From positions 25,214 through 89,213 of the forward strand of contig JALNVI010000001.1 of NCBI GenBank assembly GCA_023231425.1: DNA of 64,000 nt, read 5' to 3'. A program made the translations under genes and the position numbers. Shown one piece after another: positions 52,219 through 61,951 of this stretch; positions within the stretch are counted from its first letter, which is position 1, and each line of letters starts with the position of its first letter. Source of the stretch: Desulforhopalus sp. (lineage in GTDB: Bacteria > Desulfobacterota > Desulfobulbia > Desulfobulbales > Desulfocapsaceae). The notes under the pieces are model-generated. The model saw only the letters and a list, made by a program, of their open reading frames with translations. It had not been told where the DNA came from and did no database searches.

Positions 52219-54073
52219 GAAAGAAGGCAGTCCCTGGCTGATACTCTCGCTCGCGGCAAAGGACCTGCGCCATGAGCTGATACTCAGCCTCTGCCTTGTG
52301 ATGGCGGTCACTGCGGTCCTCGGCCCTGTTCTCGTCCTCTTCGGACTGAAATTTGGTTCAGTACAGCTTCTGCGCAGCCGTCTCATTGAAGACCCGCGGA
52401 ATCGTGAGATACGGCCGATAAGCAGTGCCCGCTACCAGCCCGAGTGGTTTCTCAAGATGCAGGGAATGCCGGAAACAGCCTTCATAACTCCAATGACCCG
52501 GCAGATCTCCACCTCAGTAGATGCCTGCGTAGCCGGAAGCGACTCCGCCTGCAACGGTGAACCCGTCAGCCTTGACCTTCTCCCCACAGGAGCGGGCGAC
52601 CCGCTGCTCCTTGAAAACAAAGGTATAATTCCCGGTCCAGACGGCTGTGTACTCACCCGTTTTGCTGCAGAAAAAGCGGGTGCAAAAACCGGGGATCGCA
52701 TCCGCGTCATCATCCGTCGGGTAATCGGTGGTGACTGGCACAAAGCAGCCCTCACCCTCCATGTGGATGCTGTTCTTGATGCCCGTGCCGGTGCAACAAA
52801 AGCAATGTTTGTGCCACTTTCCGTGCTTGAACAGGTGGAGAGTTACAAGGATGGCGAAGCCGTACCCGAAAGAGGCTGGAAAGGAAAACAGCGTACTGCT
52901 TTCGCTGAGTTTAACGGCCTGCTGGTGTGGCTCCCAGCCCCCCTGACAAAACTTGAACAGATTAAACTGCGAACCAATACCGGTTTCTCGACCGTCCGGG
53001 TTATCAAACCCGCCGAAATGGAAAAAGAATTCGGTTTCTCCATTACTGCTCCCGGCAGCATCTATTTTCTCACCACACAGAAACGTGCTGCCCGGCAGGA
53101 TAATATTGACAATATCACCCACCGTCTGCGCGGTCGCGACGCCATTCTACTGCCGATGGCTGCACCAGTAAGCGCCCTGCTGACAGAAGACGGTGCCACA
53201 CGCAACGTCACCCTGCGCTCCCTCGGCTTCACCGCCGACACCGCAAAACGTCTTCAGATAAGCCCTCTTCCGCGATGGGCTCTCCCCCCCGCTGACAGCC
53301 CGAATGCTTCTCTGCAGGCTTTTACAGCCGGAGAGAACAACGACCATTCTCTCTCCCGGGTTGTCCAGGTTGATATCCATGAAAAGAACAGCCTGACTCT
53401 GCCATTACTCCTTTACGGCGAGACAGACAGCACACTTTATATTCCAGCGGAACTCGGTGGTATTCTGCGGCTGCTTCGTGACCGGCCTGTCCATTACGAT
53501 GCGGAGAACAACGCCTTCCTCCTCTCTCGCCAGGGGTATGCCGGTTTTCGCCTCTACACCACCACCATTGATGAGGTGGACAGTCTGCGCCGCAACCTCG
53601 CAAAAGAGGGCATTTCCGTGGCCACTGAGGCCGACCGTATCCGTGATGTGCAGGAGCTGAACCATTATCTCGGTCTTATATTCTACGTTATCGCCGCAGC
53701 CGCTGCAGCCGGAGGTGCCGCCACTCTCGCCGCCAGTCTTTACGGCTCGGTAGAACGCAAGCGACGGGAGATCGGCATCCTGCGTCTACTCGGCTTCTCC
53801 CGCTTTTCTCTGCTGCGCTTCCCGCTCTACCAGGGAATTATCCTCACCTTCGGCGGGTTTGTGGTTGCCTCGATTTTTTTCTTTGCCCTGTCTCTGCTTA
53901 TCAACAACCTTTTCGCTGAAATGATCCGTGAGAATGAATCCCTCTGCACGCTGACCCCTGTCCACTTTGCTCTCTTCGCCGCAGTCATGCTTGCCATAGC
54001 AGTGGTTGCGGCACTTGGTGCAGCGGTACGTATTCTCCGTCTCGAACCGGTGGAGGCCCTGCGTGATGAATAA
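52196..54073 (+). CDS. FtsX/LolC-type ABC permease, TagS-like
   Basis: A 625 aa permease with one N-terminal membrane helix (residues ~24-46), a very large periplasmic domain (~50-490) and three C-terminal helices (IFYVIAAAAAAGGAATLAAS; LYQGIILTFGGFVVASIFFF; FALFAAVMLAIAVVAALGAA), with the FtsX signature ERKRREIGILRLLGFSRFSL. The four-helix layout with a periplasmic head is that of LolC/E, MacB and TagS. The periplasmic part is larger than in LolC. AGGAGG sits ten bases before the ATG. It should pair with the TagT-like ATPase. Confidence 0.88.
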   Translation: MNGVRNSRKEGSPWLILSLAAKDLRHELILSLCLVMAVTAVLGPVLVLFGLKFGSVQLLRSRLIEDPRNREIRPISSARYQPEWFLKMQGMPETAFITPMTRQISTSVDACVAGSDSACNGEPVSLDLLPTGAGDPLLLENKGIIPGPDGCVLTRFAAEKAGAKTGDRIRVIIRRVIGGDWHKAALTLHVDAVLDARAGATKAMFVPLSVLEQVESYKDGEAVPERGWKGKQRTAFAEFNGLLVWLPAPLTKLEQIKLRTNTGFSTVRVIKPAEMEKEFGFSITAPGSIYFLTTQKRAARQDNIDNITHRLRGRDAILLPMAAPVSALLTEDGATRNVTLRSLGFTADTAKRLQISPLPRWALPPADSPNASLQAFTAGENNDHSLSRVVQVDIHEKNSLTLPLLLYGETDSTLYIPAELGGILRLLRDRPVHYDAENNAFLLSRQGYAGFRLYTTTIDEVDSLRRNLAKEGISVATEADRIRDVQELNHYLGLIFYVIAAAAAAGGAATLAASLYGSVERKRREIGILRLLGFSRFSLLRFPLYQGIILTFGGFVVASIFFFALSLLINNLFAEMIRENESLCTLTPVHFALFAAVMLAIAVVAALGAAVRILRLEPVEALRDE

Positions 54074-54176
54074 AAAACAATTAAAAACAATATTATTATT
54101 CTTTGTATTTTAATATATTTATGGCCAAATATGTTTTTGACGTCAAAATACTTTTAAAACAAAAAAAGAGGCTGTC

Positions 54177-55763
54177 ATGCTCTACCGCCCCCTGCTGCTC
54201 GCCACAATCCTTTTCACTCCCCTTCTCACCGTCCCGCTCAGCGTTGCCGGGGCCGCCGACCTTGAGATCCCCCTCCCAAACGGGGAGAGCCTCTCCCTGC
54301 AAAAGGTATGTATCGGTGCAGGAGGAGATCTTTTCTCCGGCAGGCGCTTCACTCTCGGAGACCCCGTCGGCGGGTATAAAGAGTCCTCCACCGCCGTTAC
54401 CCTCGGGGGGGCCTTCCCGACAAAGGATGGGAAAGACTGGTGTTACTACATGGGCACGACAGAGATAACCACCGGTCAGTACCAGTCGATTCTCAATGAG
54501 GAGAAGAAGGGAACAGCAGAGGATAAAACGCTGAAAATGCCGGTACGGGACATCACCTGGTACGAAGCCGGGCATTTCATTGACACGCTCAACCAGTGGA
54601 TTTACGCCAATCAGCTCGCCGCATTGCCCCGCTACGCCAAAGGTGGTTACGGCTATTTCCGTCTGCCCACCGAAGAAGAGTGGGAATTTGCCGTACGGGG
54701 AGGATCGGCTGTCAGCATTGATGAATTTGACAGTCCCATCCCCTTTCCAGCCGCAAAAGCGACAAAATACGAATGGTTTTCCGGCCCGGGCTCCTCTCAC
54801 AACAAGGTTCGTCCCGTCGGAGTTCTGAAAGGGAATCCTCTTGGCCTGCATGACATGCTCGGCAACGTCAGCGAAATGACCATGAGCCTTTACCGGGTGG
54901 AGTATTATCAGGGCCGCATCGGCGGCTTTGTCGCCCGCGGCGGCCACTACCTCACCGACAGCAAACACCTGCGTTCTTCGGCACGCAGTGAACAACCTTT
55001 CTACCGCTGGGATGAAAAGACTGCCACCATGATTCCCAACCACCAGCAGACCATGGGGTTTCGCGTCGTTCTTTCCACTATCATTTACCCAGAGCGCTCT
55101 GTAGTCAAAAAAATGGAAAGTGCCTGGGAGCAGTATCGTAAAACCACTGGATCCACAATGCCGGCCGCTGTCTCTATAGCCCCCACCGACGTGCAGGAGG
55201 GCGTGGAGTTTGACGACGCCGGAACCCATATCAACCGGCTGAAAAAACAGCTCACCAGCATGGGCGATAACGGAGAGGAGATGCTGCGGGAGGTTGCCTT
55301 CATTGAGGTTTCCATTATGAAAACCCGGCAGATCAGGGCAAAGGCAGAAGCCGATTCGGCCGCGGCCTGGGTGCTCATTGCTGACGAACGTGCCTTGATG
55401 ATTCGCCGGCAGAGTCTGCGCAACCTCAAACTTTATGTCGATTTACTTGCACAGGCGCAAAAAATGGGCAATTCCAGTAAAATAGAAATGTATAAAGTCC
55501 GAATTCAGGAGGTAGAAAAAAATATAGTCTCAGGAATGAAGGGCTACTCCACTACCATGCGTCAACTGGTCAAACTGGAACAGCTGGCAGTGGAAAAAGC
55601 CTTTGCAGAACGGGAAGAGTCTCTGACAAAAGAGAACGCGCAGGAACAACTCCTGCTGCTGCCCGTCATAGCAAAACATGCTGAGATCTATCGCAGAGAC
55701 CAGCGGGCTGCCCCGGAAAGATGGAAAGCAGATCTTACAAAACAACAGGAGAAATCTCATTAG
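54177..55763 (+). CDS. Periplasmic formylglycine-enzyme-like (SUMF1) protein, TagR-like
   Basis: A 528 aa exported protein. After the signal peptide (LLLATILFTPLLTVPLSVAG) residues ~75-305 form an FGE/SUMF1 domain: YMGTTEITTGQYQSIL, MPVRDITWYEAGHFIDTLNQ, YFRLPTEEEWEFAVRGG, LGLHDMLGNVSEM and a MGFRVVLS end. The catalytic Cys pair of true formylglycine generators is not seen, so it is likely a binding rather than modifying protein, like TagR. Residues ~310-528 are a helical coiled-coil extension absent from ordinary TagR. Its TAG stop runs straight into an inverted-end element that supplies the last G. Confidence 0.85.
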   Translation: MLYRPLLLATILFTPLLTVPLSVAGAADLEIPLPNGESLSLQKVCIGAGGDLFSGRRFTLGDPVGGYKESSTAVTLGGAFPTKDGKDWCYYMGTTEITTGQYQSILNEEKKGTAEDKTLKMPVRDITWYEAGHFIDTLNQWIYANQLAALPRYAKGGYGYFRLPTEEEWEFAVRGGSAVSIDEFDSPIPFPAAKATKYEWFSGPGSSHNKVRPVGVLKGNPLGLHDMLGNVSEMTMSLYRVEYYQGRIGGFVARGGHYLTDSKHLRSSARSEQPFYRWDEKTATMIPNHQQTMGFRVVLSTIIYPERSVVKKMESAWEQYRKTTGSTMPAAVSIAPTDVQEGVEFDDAGTHINRLKKQLTSMGDNGEEMLREVAFIEVSIMKTRQIRAKAEADSAAAWVLIADERALMIRRQSLRNLKLYVDLLAQAQKMGNSSKIEMYKVRIQEVEKNIVSGMKGYSTTMRQLVKLEQLAVEKAFAEREESLTKENAQEQLLLLPVIAKHAEIYRRDQRAAPERWKADLTKQQEKSH

Positions 55764-55942
55764 GGGACCTTGAACAATCAGTCTTTCGCCCATCTTCTTC
55801 GTTACAGTAAAAAATTTATTCTCCGACAAAGCGAGGAACGAGACGTCGAGGTAAGCACTCTGCTCCGATATCAAACATGGCTGTAATAAAGTCCCTCCTG
55901 TGCCTCGAATATGAACGGAAGACAAGCTGTTTCAAGGGACCC
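55763..55942 (+). repeat. Inverted-end element, full 180 bp copy
   Basis: Begins GGGGACCTTGAACAATCAGT and ends GCTGTTTCAAGGGACCC. Inside: TTCTTCGTTACAGTAAAAAA, GACAAAGCGAGGAACGAGAC, GTCGAGGTAAGCACTCTGCT, GTGCCTCGAATATGAACGGA. It is the same length as the copy at 62065-62244. No reading frame is seen in it. Confidence 0.8.
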
Positions 55943-56042
55943 TTCAGCCCTGTAGACTCGAGGCTTTTTTTGAAGAATTGGATATTTCGATCATACTGAA
56001 GGTCCTCACAAGAAAAAAGAACCCAGAGAAGGAGGTTTACCC

Positions 56043-56702
56043 ATGAAAAAAGTTTGTTGTTTTCTTTTGAGTTCAACACTGCTGCTCTCCGGTTGTGCAG
56101 GGATGAACGATTCTGATACTACACGTGCCCAGGGCGCGGGTGTCGGTGCCGCAGGAGGTGCCGCAGCAGGTGGTATTCTCGGCCAGCTCATAGGCAAAGA
56201 CAGTACCTCGACACTGCTCGGCGCGGCCATCGGGGCCGCCGTGGGTGCGGGTGCAGGTTATTTCTACGGCAACCATGTCGCCAACCAGAAAGAAAAATTT
56301 GCATCACAGGAAGACTGGCTGAACGCCTGCATTGTAAGCGCCACCAAAACAAATCAGGAGACCCGGGCCTATAATGAAAAACTGGCAGCGCAAATAACCA
56401 GTCTAAAAGCCAGAAGTAAGGCACTGAAGAAGAGCTATAAAAAGAAAACAGTCACGAGGGCCGAGATGCTCGCCCAGAAACAGAAGGTAGAAAACACACT
56501 CAAAACAGCACAAAGACATCTTGATAAAGCAAAATATGAGCTGAAAGAACAGCAGACCGTGGTACAGCATATCAAACCCGGAGAATCTCCAGAACAGAGC
56601 AGAGTGCTGAACAGCCGCATCGCTGACCTTAAAAAAGCCGTAAATAATCTCGAAAAGAAAACTGAAACCCTCGCCTCTCTCTCAGCAACAATGAGTGTTT
56701 AA
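56043..56702 (+). CDS. Glycine-zipper lipoprotein, TagQ-like candidate
   Basis: A 219 aa predicted outer-membrane lipoprotein: signal peptide and lipobox LLSGC (Cys near residue 18), two glycine-zipper stretches (GAGVGAAGGAAAGGILGQLI and GAAIGAAVGAGAGYFYG) that could insert into a membrane, and a long C-terminal coiled coil (QITSLKARSKALKKSYKKKT; KAQRHLDKAKYELKEQQTV-like). AAGGAGG precedes the ATG. In T6SS clusters an outer-membrane lipoprotein, TagQ, anchors TagR; this gene follows the TagR-like gene and fits that role, but the assignment is by position only. Confidence 0.75.
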   Translation: MKKVCCFLLSSTLLLSGCAGMNDSDTTRAQGAGVGAAGGAAAGGILGQLIGKDSTSTLLGAAIGAAVGAGAGYFYGNHVANQKEKFASQEDWLNACIVSATKTNQETRAYNEKLAAQITSLKARSKALKKSYKKKTVTRAEMLAQKQKVENTLKTAQRHLDKAKYELKEQQTVVQHIKPGESPEQSRVLNSRIADLKKAVNNLEKKTETLASLSATMSV

Positions 56703-56756
56703 GCAGCTGCGGTGTATTCAAGGCCACCTTTATTTCTTAAATTTACAGGGAAAATC

Positions 56757-59273
56757 ATGAAAAAAAATTATAAATCCGGGGCAAAAAACCTCCTTTTCGT
56801 TACTGCTTTCACTGCCGGAAGCATCTTCTGTGGAGCCAGTGCAGGTCTTGCCGTTGATACCAGTGCAGATGCTTTAATGGCACGCCAGCTGCACCTTGAA
56901 GGTACCAGACTGCAGTTGAAAGGCGATCTCGCCGGAGCTCTGGAAAAATATAAGCAGAGCTTGAAATTAAAAGCAAACCCTCGTCTGGAGAAAATTTCTC
57001 AGCGTATTGCGGAAAAAGAAGGTAAAACCCCGGCGATCGCTGAATCAGCTGAAGCGGTAGTACAGAAGGTTGTTGCCCCTGTCATACCAGCAGTATCGGA
57101 AGTGGCAGCTCCGGCTGTGGCTGAACCAACTGTTGCGCCCCCCCCCATGCCGAATTCTCCGACAGATGTAACTTTTACCACCCCGATGGCAGGACCTGTT
57201 CCAGCTGTACAGCAGACAATTGAAGGCAGCGCCGTTGTTCCCCCTGTAGATCCCGCATCAGCGATAACTTCAGTTCCTGAGGTTCAGGATGTTCCCGCAA
57301 CTGCTTCCTCCGGGCCGGCGGTAGTTCCTGCCAGCCCGGAGGAAGCCCGCATCCGCAATATGGTCAGCAGAATAATCACCATGCCCTCTGCCTTTTCAGG
57401 TATCAGGGACAATAAAGTAAACGCAGACAACGTGCTGCAGATTGATCCAAACTATACAGTAACCCCCTGGGCACAGCTGACAACAAAAGAGAAACAGAAA
57501 ATAGTCCCGGAATACACCTCCTCTAATGAAGGAAAACATGACAACACCTTCTCAGTCAATCTCGGTCAGGCTGCAATAATAACTAAAAGCGGAAAAACAA
57601 TCTCTATTGAGGCCCCTTTTATCCTCAAAGTCGAGATCACAGCAAAAAACAAGCTCTTCTGCAGCATCATTATCCCCCCCTCCATACCCTTTATCTGTGA
57701 AGGCAAACCATTACTGAAAATAACCAGCACAACTTCAACCCTCGAGGGGGTTTGGGATGAGGATCTTAATGCCTTCACGACCACCCTTTATAAAATAAAT
57801 TCTCCCGCAGTCTTCTTCGCTCCGCAGGAGGATAACAGTGGCGGATTTAACTGCAGTGCCGAAATGACCAGTATAAAATTTAAGAGCATCCTCGACACAG
57901 ACGGGCCTGACTGGAACTATAAAACGGATGGGAACGCCGAAACCTTTACCGTTTCTGGAAAAGATATCCCCCTCTTCACCATCGGATCTGCAAGTCTCTC
58001 TTCTTCGGGCGAAGGCCGCGATACACAGACTCTGCGCAACCTGATCAAAGAGTATGTAAACTGTATCGCAAGTTTGCAGGAGAACGTTACAATAAATAAT
58101 ATTGATGGAATTACTGCGAACGGAGAGACTTTTTTCCGCATGATAGACTCCATCCTGAATATTTACAGTAAAAGCAGCTCTACTTTTAAACTCAACAACA
58201 TCAATATTTCTCATCCCGAGCATTCTAAAAAAACCTTTCATATCAATGACATAAATCTGACCAGTGAAGACTCACGAACTGCTCAGGGAAATATTGTCAG
58301 CAATATGGCTTTCACATTCAACGGCATATCAAGCCTTATTAATGAAGAAGAACAACAACAGCCGACCACCATTAATATTGATGAAGTAAGCTTAAACCTC
58401 TCCGGTGCCCTTGAAAAAATTCCTGAAGATTTTTTTGTCAGTAATTACAGGAAGATAAAGCCGATGATAAAACCCCTCATTGATGAAAGTGCGGACGAGG
58501 CAGAATATACTGGTATTGCGATAGAAATTGGCAGGAATATCCTCGCTCTCCTCAGGGAATACAAGGAGAATTTCATCGTAAGAAATGTAGAGGTGAAAGG
58601 CCCCTTCAACGGGAAACTTGCCCAGTTAAGTATAGTCCAGGGAATAACCGCAGGCGGCGGTAAAAACAACAGTACCAGCCATAATATCCGATTCTCCGGA
58701 CTTGATGTTCCGGCCATGGCAGCCCTTCTGCCTACGGACGCCAATGTTGATATAAAAGCACTGCAAATCCCCCCGCTGTTAAGTCTTATACCAGATGCAA
58801 AAACCACGGCACAACTCATTAAAGATGATACTATTGACAGTTATTACAAATCAAAAATACTGGAAGAAAGCCGCCTTTTTGAAGGAGTACTCGACAACAA
58901 CTATATAACCTTCGCCAACGCTGCAATAAAACTCAACGGCCGCTTCCAGCAGAACTTCTCCTCACCATTAATGGCTCAGGGAAAAGCTGTAATGGTGATT
59001 GAAAATGCGGACAATATCAATACCATTTTTGGCAATCTGCCCGGCGTACAACAACTGCAGGGACCACTGACCATGCTGACTTCTTTCGCTAATCGAACGA
59101 CAGGGGACGGTAAAACCACCGATACCATAAATCTATCCCTCACTCCAGAAGGAAAAATAATGGTCAACGACAAGGATCTAACGAACATGTTCTTCCCACA
59201 ACAGTCCCCCGCACAGCCAGAGACCGCGACTCCGGCAGAGAAAACAGTTCCTGAACAGGTTCTCGTACAATAA
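56757..59273 (+). CDS. Uncharacterised exported protein, tandem paralogue 1
   Basis: An 838 aa exported protein I do not recognise. Signal peptide (LLFVTAFTAGSIFCGASAGLA), one TPR-like unit (residues ~50-85; LHLEGTRLQLKGDLAGALEK), a Pro/Ala-rich linker to ~205, then a ~600-residue domain of beta character beginning with LQIDPNYTVTPWAQLTTKEK and ending with INLSLTPEGKIMVNDKDLTN. The repeated 'A.G.a.m.i.N.d.in...' pattern near the end is distantly reminiscent of AsmA/YdgA (DUF945)-type lipid-transfer or envelope proteins; this is weak. It has a close paralogue right after it. The start at 56757 follows CAGGGAAAATC. Confidence 0.85.
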   Translation: MKKNYKSGAKNLLFVTAFTAGSIFCGASAGLAVDTSADALMARQLHLEGTRLQLKGDLAGALEKYKQSLKLKANPRLEKISQRIAEKEGKTPAIAESAEAVVQKVVAPVIPAVSEVAAPAVAEPTVAPPPMPNSPTDVTFTTPMAGPVPAVQQTIEGSAVVPPVDPASAITSVPEVQDVPATASSGPAVVPASPEEARIRNMVSRIITMPSAFSGIRDNKVNADNVLQIDPNYTVTPWAQLTTKEKQKIVPEYTSSNEGKHDNTFSVNLGQAAIITKSGKTISIEAPFILKVEITAKNKLFCSIIIPPSIPFICEGKPLLKITSTTSTLEGVWDEDLNAFTTTLYKINSPAVFFAPQEDNSGGFNCSAEMTSIKFKSILDTDGPDWNYKTDGNAETFTVSGKDIPLFTIGSASLSSSGEGRDTQTLRNLIKEYVNCIASLQENVTINNIDGITANGETFFRMIDSILNIYSKSSSTFKLNNINISHPEHSKKTFHINDINLTSEDSRTAQGNIVSNMAFTFNGISSLINEEEQQQPTTINIDEVSLNLSGALEKIPEDFFVSNYRKIKPMIKPLIDESADEAEYTGIAIEIGRNILALLREYKENFIVRNVEVKGPFNGKLAQLSIVQGITAGGGKNNSTSHNIRFSGLDVPAMAALLPTDANVDIKALQIPPLLSLIPDAKTTAQLIKDDTIDSYYKSKILEESRLFEGVLDNNYITFANAAIKLNGRFQQNFSSPLMAQGKAVMVIENADNINTIFGNLPGVQQLQGPLTMLTSFANRTTGDGKTTDTINLSLTPEGKIMVNDKDLTNMFFPQQSPAQPETATPAEKTVPEQVLVQ

Positions 59274-59278
59274 TAAAT

Positions 59279-59323
59279 GGGGACCTTGAATATGAACGAA
59301 ATACAATATTATTCAAGGTACCC
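59279..59323 (+). repeat. Minimal inverted-end element (45 bp)
   Basis: GGGGACCTTGAATATGAACG joined to ATATTATTCAAGGTACCC: both ends of the element with the middle lost. AAAT lies on each side, a possible 4-bp target duplication. Confidence 0.75.
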
Positions 59324-59478
59324 AAATGAAACTGCAACTGATTTTAACCTGAGAATAGCCTTGAGAAGATCGTAATTTTTGACTCACAGCTGCTCTTTAT
59401 TTAGAGAAAAATATGAAGAACCGTGTCCAGACCAGAGCGGTTTTCCACCCCCCCTTACTCCTACTTACAGGAATAACC

Positions 59479-61854
59479 ATGAAGAAAAGATATAAATTCA
59501 GCGCCGGGAACCTCCTTCTCGCCACCGCGCTCACTGCTGGCAGCTTACTCGGCAGCGCCAATGCAGGATATTCCGCCGAAAGCGACGATACGGCTGCCGT
59601 AAAGGCAAGCCAGCTGCACCTCGAAGGCACAAAACTGCAGCTTAAAGGGGATATTCCCAAAGCGCTGGAAAAATACCAGCAGAGCCTGAAATTGAAACCA
59701 AATCCGACCCTTGAAAAGCTTTCTCACCAAATCATAAAGCAGACAGGTCTGAACGCAGCGGCAACACCTGCCCCTGAAAAAGCTGTCGGAGCAGCCCCCC
59801 CTGCCGAAATGGGAGCAATGCCGGAGGAGAATGCGCAAACGACATCTTCCACGACGGAAGTCAGCCAGGTTACCATGGCTGCCGCAACCCAGGCTGCTCC
59901 GGCACAGGTTGTCCAATCTGTTCATATTGCCGCAAGTCCGGAAGAAGAACGTATTCGCAGGATGGTAAACAAAATAATTGCCGCATCCACTTTTTTGGCT
60001 ACAGGTGAAGACAACGAATTAATGACCCGTAATGGGCTGCAGATTGACCCGAATTACACTGTAACCCCGTGGTCCAGTCTGACGACTGGAGAGAAGCAGA
60101 AGATTACTCCGGACACAGCAGTCTCTGTTGACAAAAAAAACGACAATATATTTGTCGTCAACCTCGGCAGTGTCGGTTTTATATTCGAAGAAGGTGAGGG
60201 TTTCATTACAGACCACCCCATTTTCCTCAAGGTACAGATTCTTGAGGAAGGCAGGATCTCCTGCCGCGTCATTGTTCCCCGCTCCGTTTCCTTCAGTTAT
60301 GAAGGCACAACAGCCGCGACCCTCACAAACACGAATTCCATTCTGGAAGGAATATGGGACGAGAACCTGCAGAGTATGACAAGCGGGCTCTTCAAAATGT
60401 CCTCTCCAAAAATTTCATCCTCATATCAGGACGGCAGCGACGTTTTGTCTACCCTCGAAATGAACAGCCTGAATATCAAGACTGTCCTCGACACCGAGTC
60501 GGCCGACTGGAGTTATACAACTGAAGCTGGCGCGGAAGCCTTCACCGTCAAAGTAAAAAACTCTCCAATTTTTAGCATCGGCACGATACAACTCAACTCC
60601 TCAATCAAAGGAGAAAGCTCTCAAACCGTCCGAAGTCTCATTAAGGACTATATAAACAACACCTCGAATTTCAAAAAGAGTATTGCCATAAACGATACAA
60701 AAGGCGCCGTCACAGCCGGAGAAAAGTTTTCTCATATGCTTGATACCTTTCAGGAAATATACCATGAAGGCATATCAAAATTCGAGCTCGGCAACATCAC
60801 CTTATCCTCTCTCAAACCCTCCCGGAACACGTTGCATATAGAAGCGATTTCCCTTGAGGGTAAAGCAGCTCAATCCAGCAGCGGCAGCATCGACAGTAAA
60901 GGGTTCTTCAGGATTCACGGCATATCGAGCCTGATATCCAAAGGAGATCAGCAACCAGCCAGGATTGCCGTTGAAGAGATCCGCATGGACGTCTCCGGCA
61001 GTATGGAGAAGGTTCCCGAAAACTTCTTCGCCAGCATTTATAAACATCTGACACCAATGATAACCACCATGTTCGAAAAGAACTCCGAGGAGGCAACAAC
61101 CGGAGTCTTCATGGAAACCAGCAGAGATTATCTCTCCCTGCTTTCTCAAATAAAAGCCAGTACTGCTGTCAGGAACGTTACGGTGGAGGGTCCGATTTCC
61201 GGCAAACTGGCCGCTTTGAATCTCACCCAGGGGATTACCGCTGCCGGCGGTAAAAACAATGGTATTAATTGCAACTTCAATTTTTCTGGACTCAAGGTGC
61301 CGTCCATGGGGGCCTTCATGCCCACGGATGTCAATATAGATGTTAAGGCCCTGCAGCTTCCTCCCCTGCTTAAAATTATTCCCGATGCAGCAACAACGGC
61401 GCTGCTCATCACCGACAATACACTGCGGAATTTACTCAGCTTAAAAGCGCTGGAACTGCTTGACGGCGGCTCCGTTATCGGTGTCTTCGACAACAACTTC
61501 ATAACCTTCCCCAACGCGGCAATAAAGCTCAACGCCAGGTTCCAGCAGGATTCATCCTTACTGCTGCAGGCTCAGGGTAAAGCTGCTCTGGAGATTGACA
61601 ACGTGGACAATATAAACACAACCCTCGTTAGTCTGCCGGGCTGGCAGCCCCTTCAAGGAACGCTGGCCATACTGACTTCTCTCTCCAGCCGCACTACAAC
61701 AGACAACGGAACCATCGACACCATAAACCTCTCACTCACGCCCGAAGGAAAGTTGATGATTAACAACAAGGATATGACCGGTATGTTCTCGCAACAGGCA
61801 CCTGTTGCAGAAAAACAGTCTGCAAAGCCCCAACAGATACCCGCACCTGAGTAA
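59479..61854 (+). CDS. Uncharacterised exported protein, tandem paralogue 2
   Basis: A 791 aa paralogue of the preceding protein, sharing every feature in the same order: signal peptide (LLLATALTAGSLLGSANAG), TPR-like unit (LHLEGTKLQLKGDIPKALEK), Ala/Pro linker, LQIDPNYTVTPWSSLTTGEK at the start of the large domain, NFSGLKVPSMGAFMPTDVNI and the end INLSLTPEGKLMINNKDMTG. Differences concentrate in the linker and the domain's middle. The start at 59479 follows ACAGGAATAACC; 22 open residues upstream are not conserved. A strong terminator follows, ending the run. Confidence 0.85.
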   Translation: MKKRYKFSAGNLLLATALTAGSLLGSANAGYSAESDDTAAVKASQLHLEGTKLQLKGDIPKALEKYQQSLKLKPNPTLEKLSHQIIKQTGLNAAATPAPEKAVGAAPPAEMGAMPEENAQTTSSTTEVSQVTMAAATQAAPAQVVQSVHIAASPEEERIRRMVNKIIAASTFLATGEDNELMTRNGLQIDPNYTVTPWSSLTTGEKQKITPDTAVSVDKKNDNIFVVNLGSVGFIFEEGEGFITDHPIFLKVQILEEGRISCRVIVPRSVSFSYEGTTAATLTNTNSILEGIWDENLQSMTSGLFKMSSPKISSSYQDGSDVLSTLEMNSLNIKTVLDTESADWSYTTEAGAEAFTVKVKNSPIFSIGTIQLNSSIKGESSQTVRSLIKDYINNTSNFKKSIAINDTKGAVTAGEKFSHMLDTFQEIYHEGISKFELGNITLSSLKPSRNTLHIEAISLEGKAAQSSSGSIDSKGFFRIHGISSLISKGDQQPARIAVEEIRMDVSGSMEKVPENFFASIYKHLTPMITTMFEKNSEEATTGVFMETSRDYLSLLSQIKASTAVRNVTVEGPISGKLAALNLTQGITAAGGKNNGINCNFNFSGLKVPSMGAFMPTDVNIDVKALQLPPLLKIIPDAATTALLITDNTLRNLLSLKALELLDGGSVIGVFDNNFITFPNAAIKLNARFQQDSSLLLQAQGKAALEIDNVDNINTTLVSLPGWQPLQGTLAILTSLSSRTTTDNGTIDTINLSLTPEGKLMINNKDMTGMFSQQAPVAEKQSAKPQQIPAPE

Positions 61855-61901
61855 AATACTGTTCGCTAAACAAAAGAGACAGTTTTTCAGCAGTTCTCCC
61901 A

Positions 61902-61951
61902 AAAACAGGAAACCCCGTCTTATTATGGACGGGGTTTCCTGTTTTTTTTTT
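61902..61951 (+). terminator. Terminator after the paralogue pair
   Basis: AAAACAGGAAACCCCGTC / GACGGGGTTTCCTGTTTT form a perfect 18-bp stem around TTATTATG, followed by a long T-run. Confidence 0.95.

Noticed and set aside
46560..61854. Type VI secretion cluster
   Set aside because: Only Tag-like accessory genes are found; no structural T6SS component was seen on either strand.
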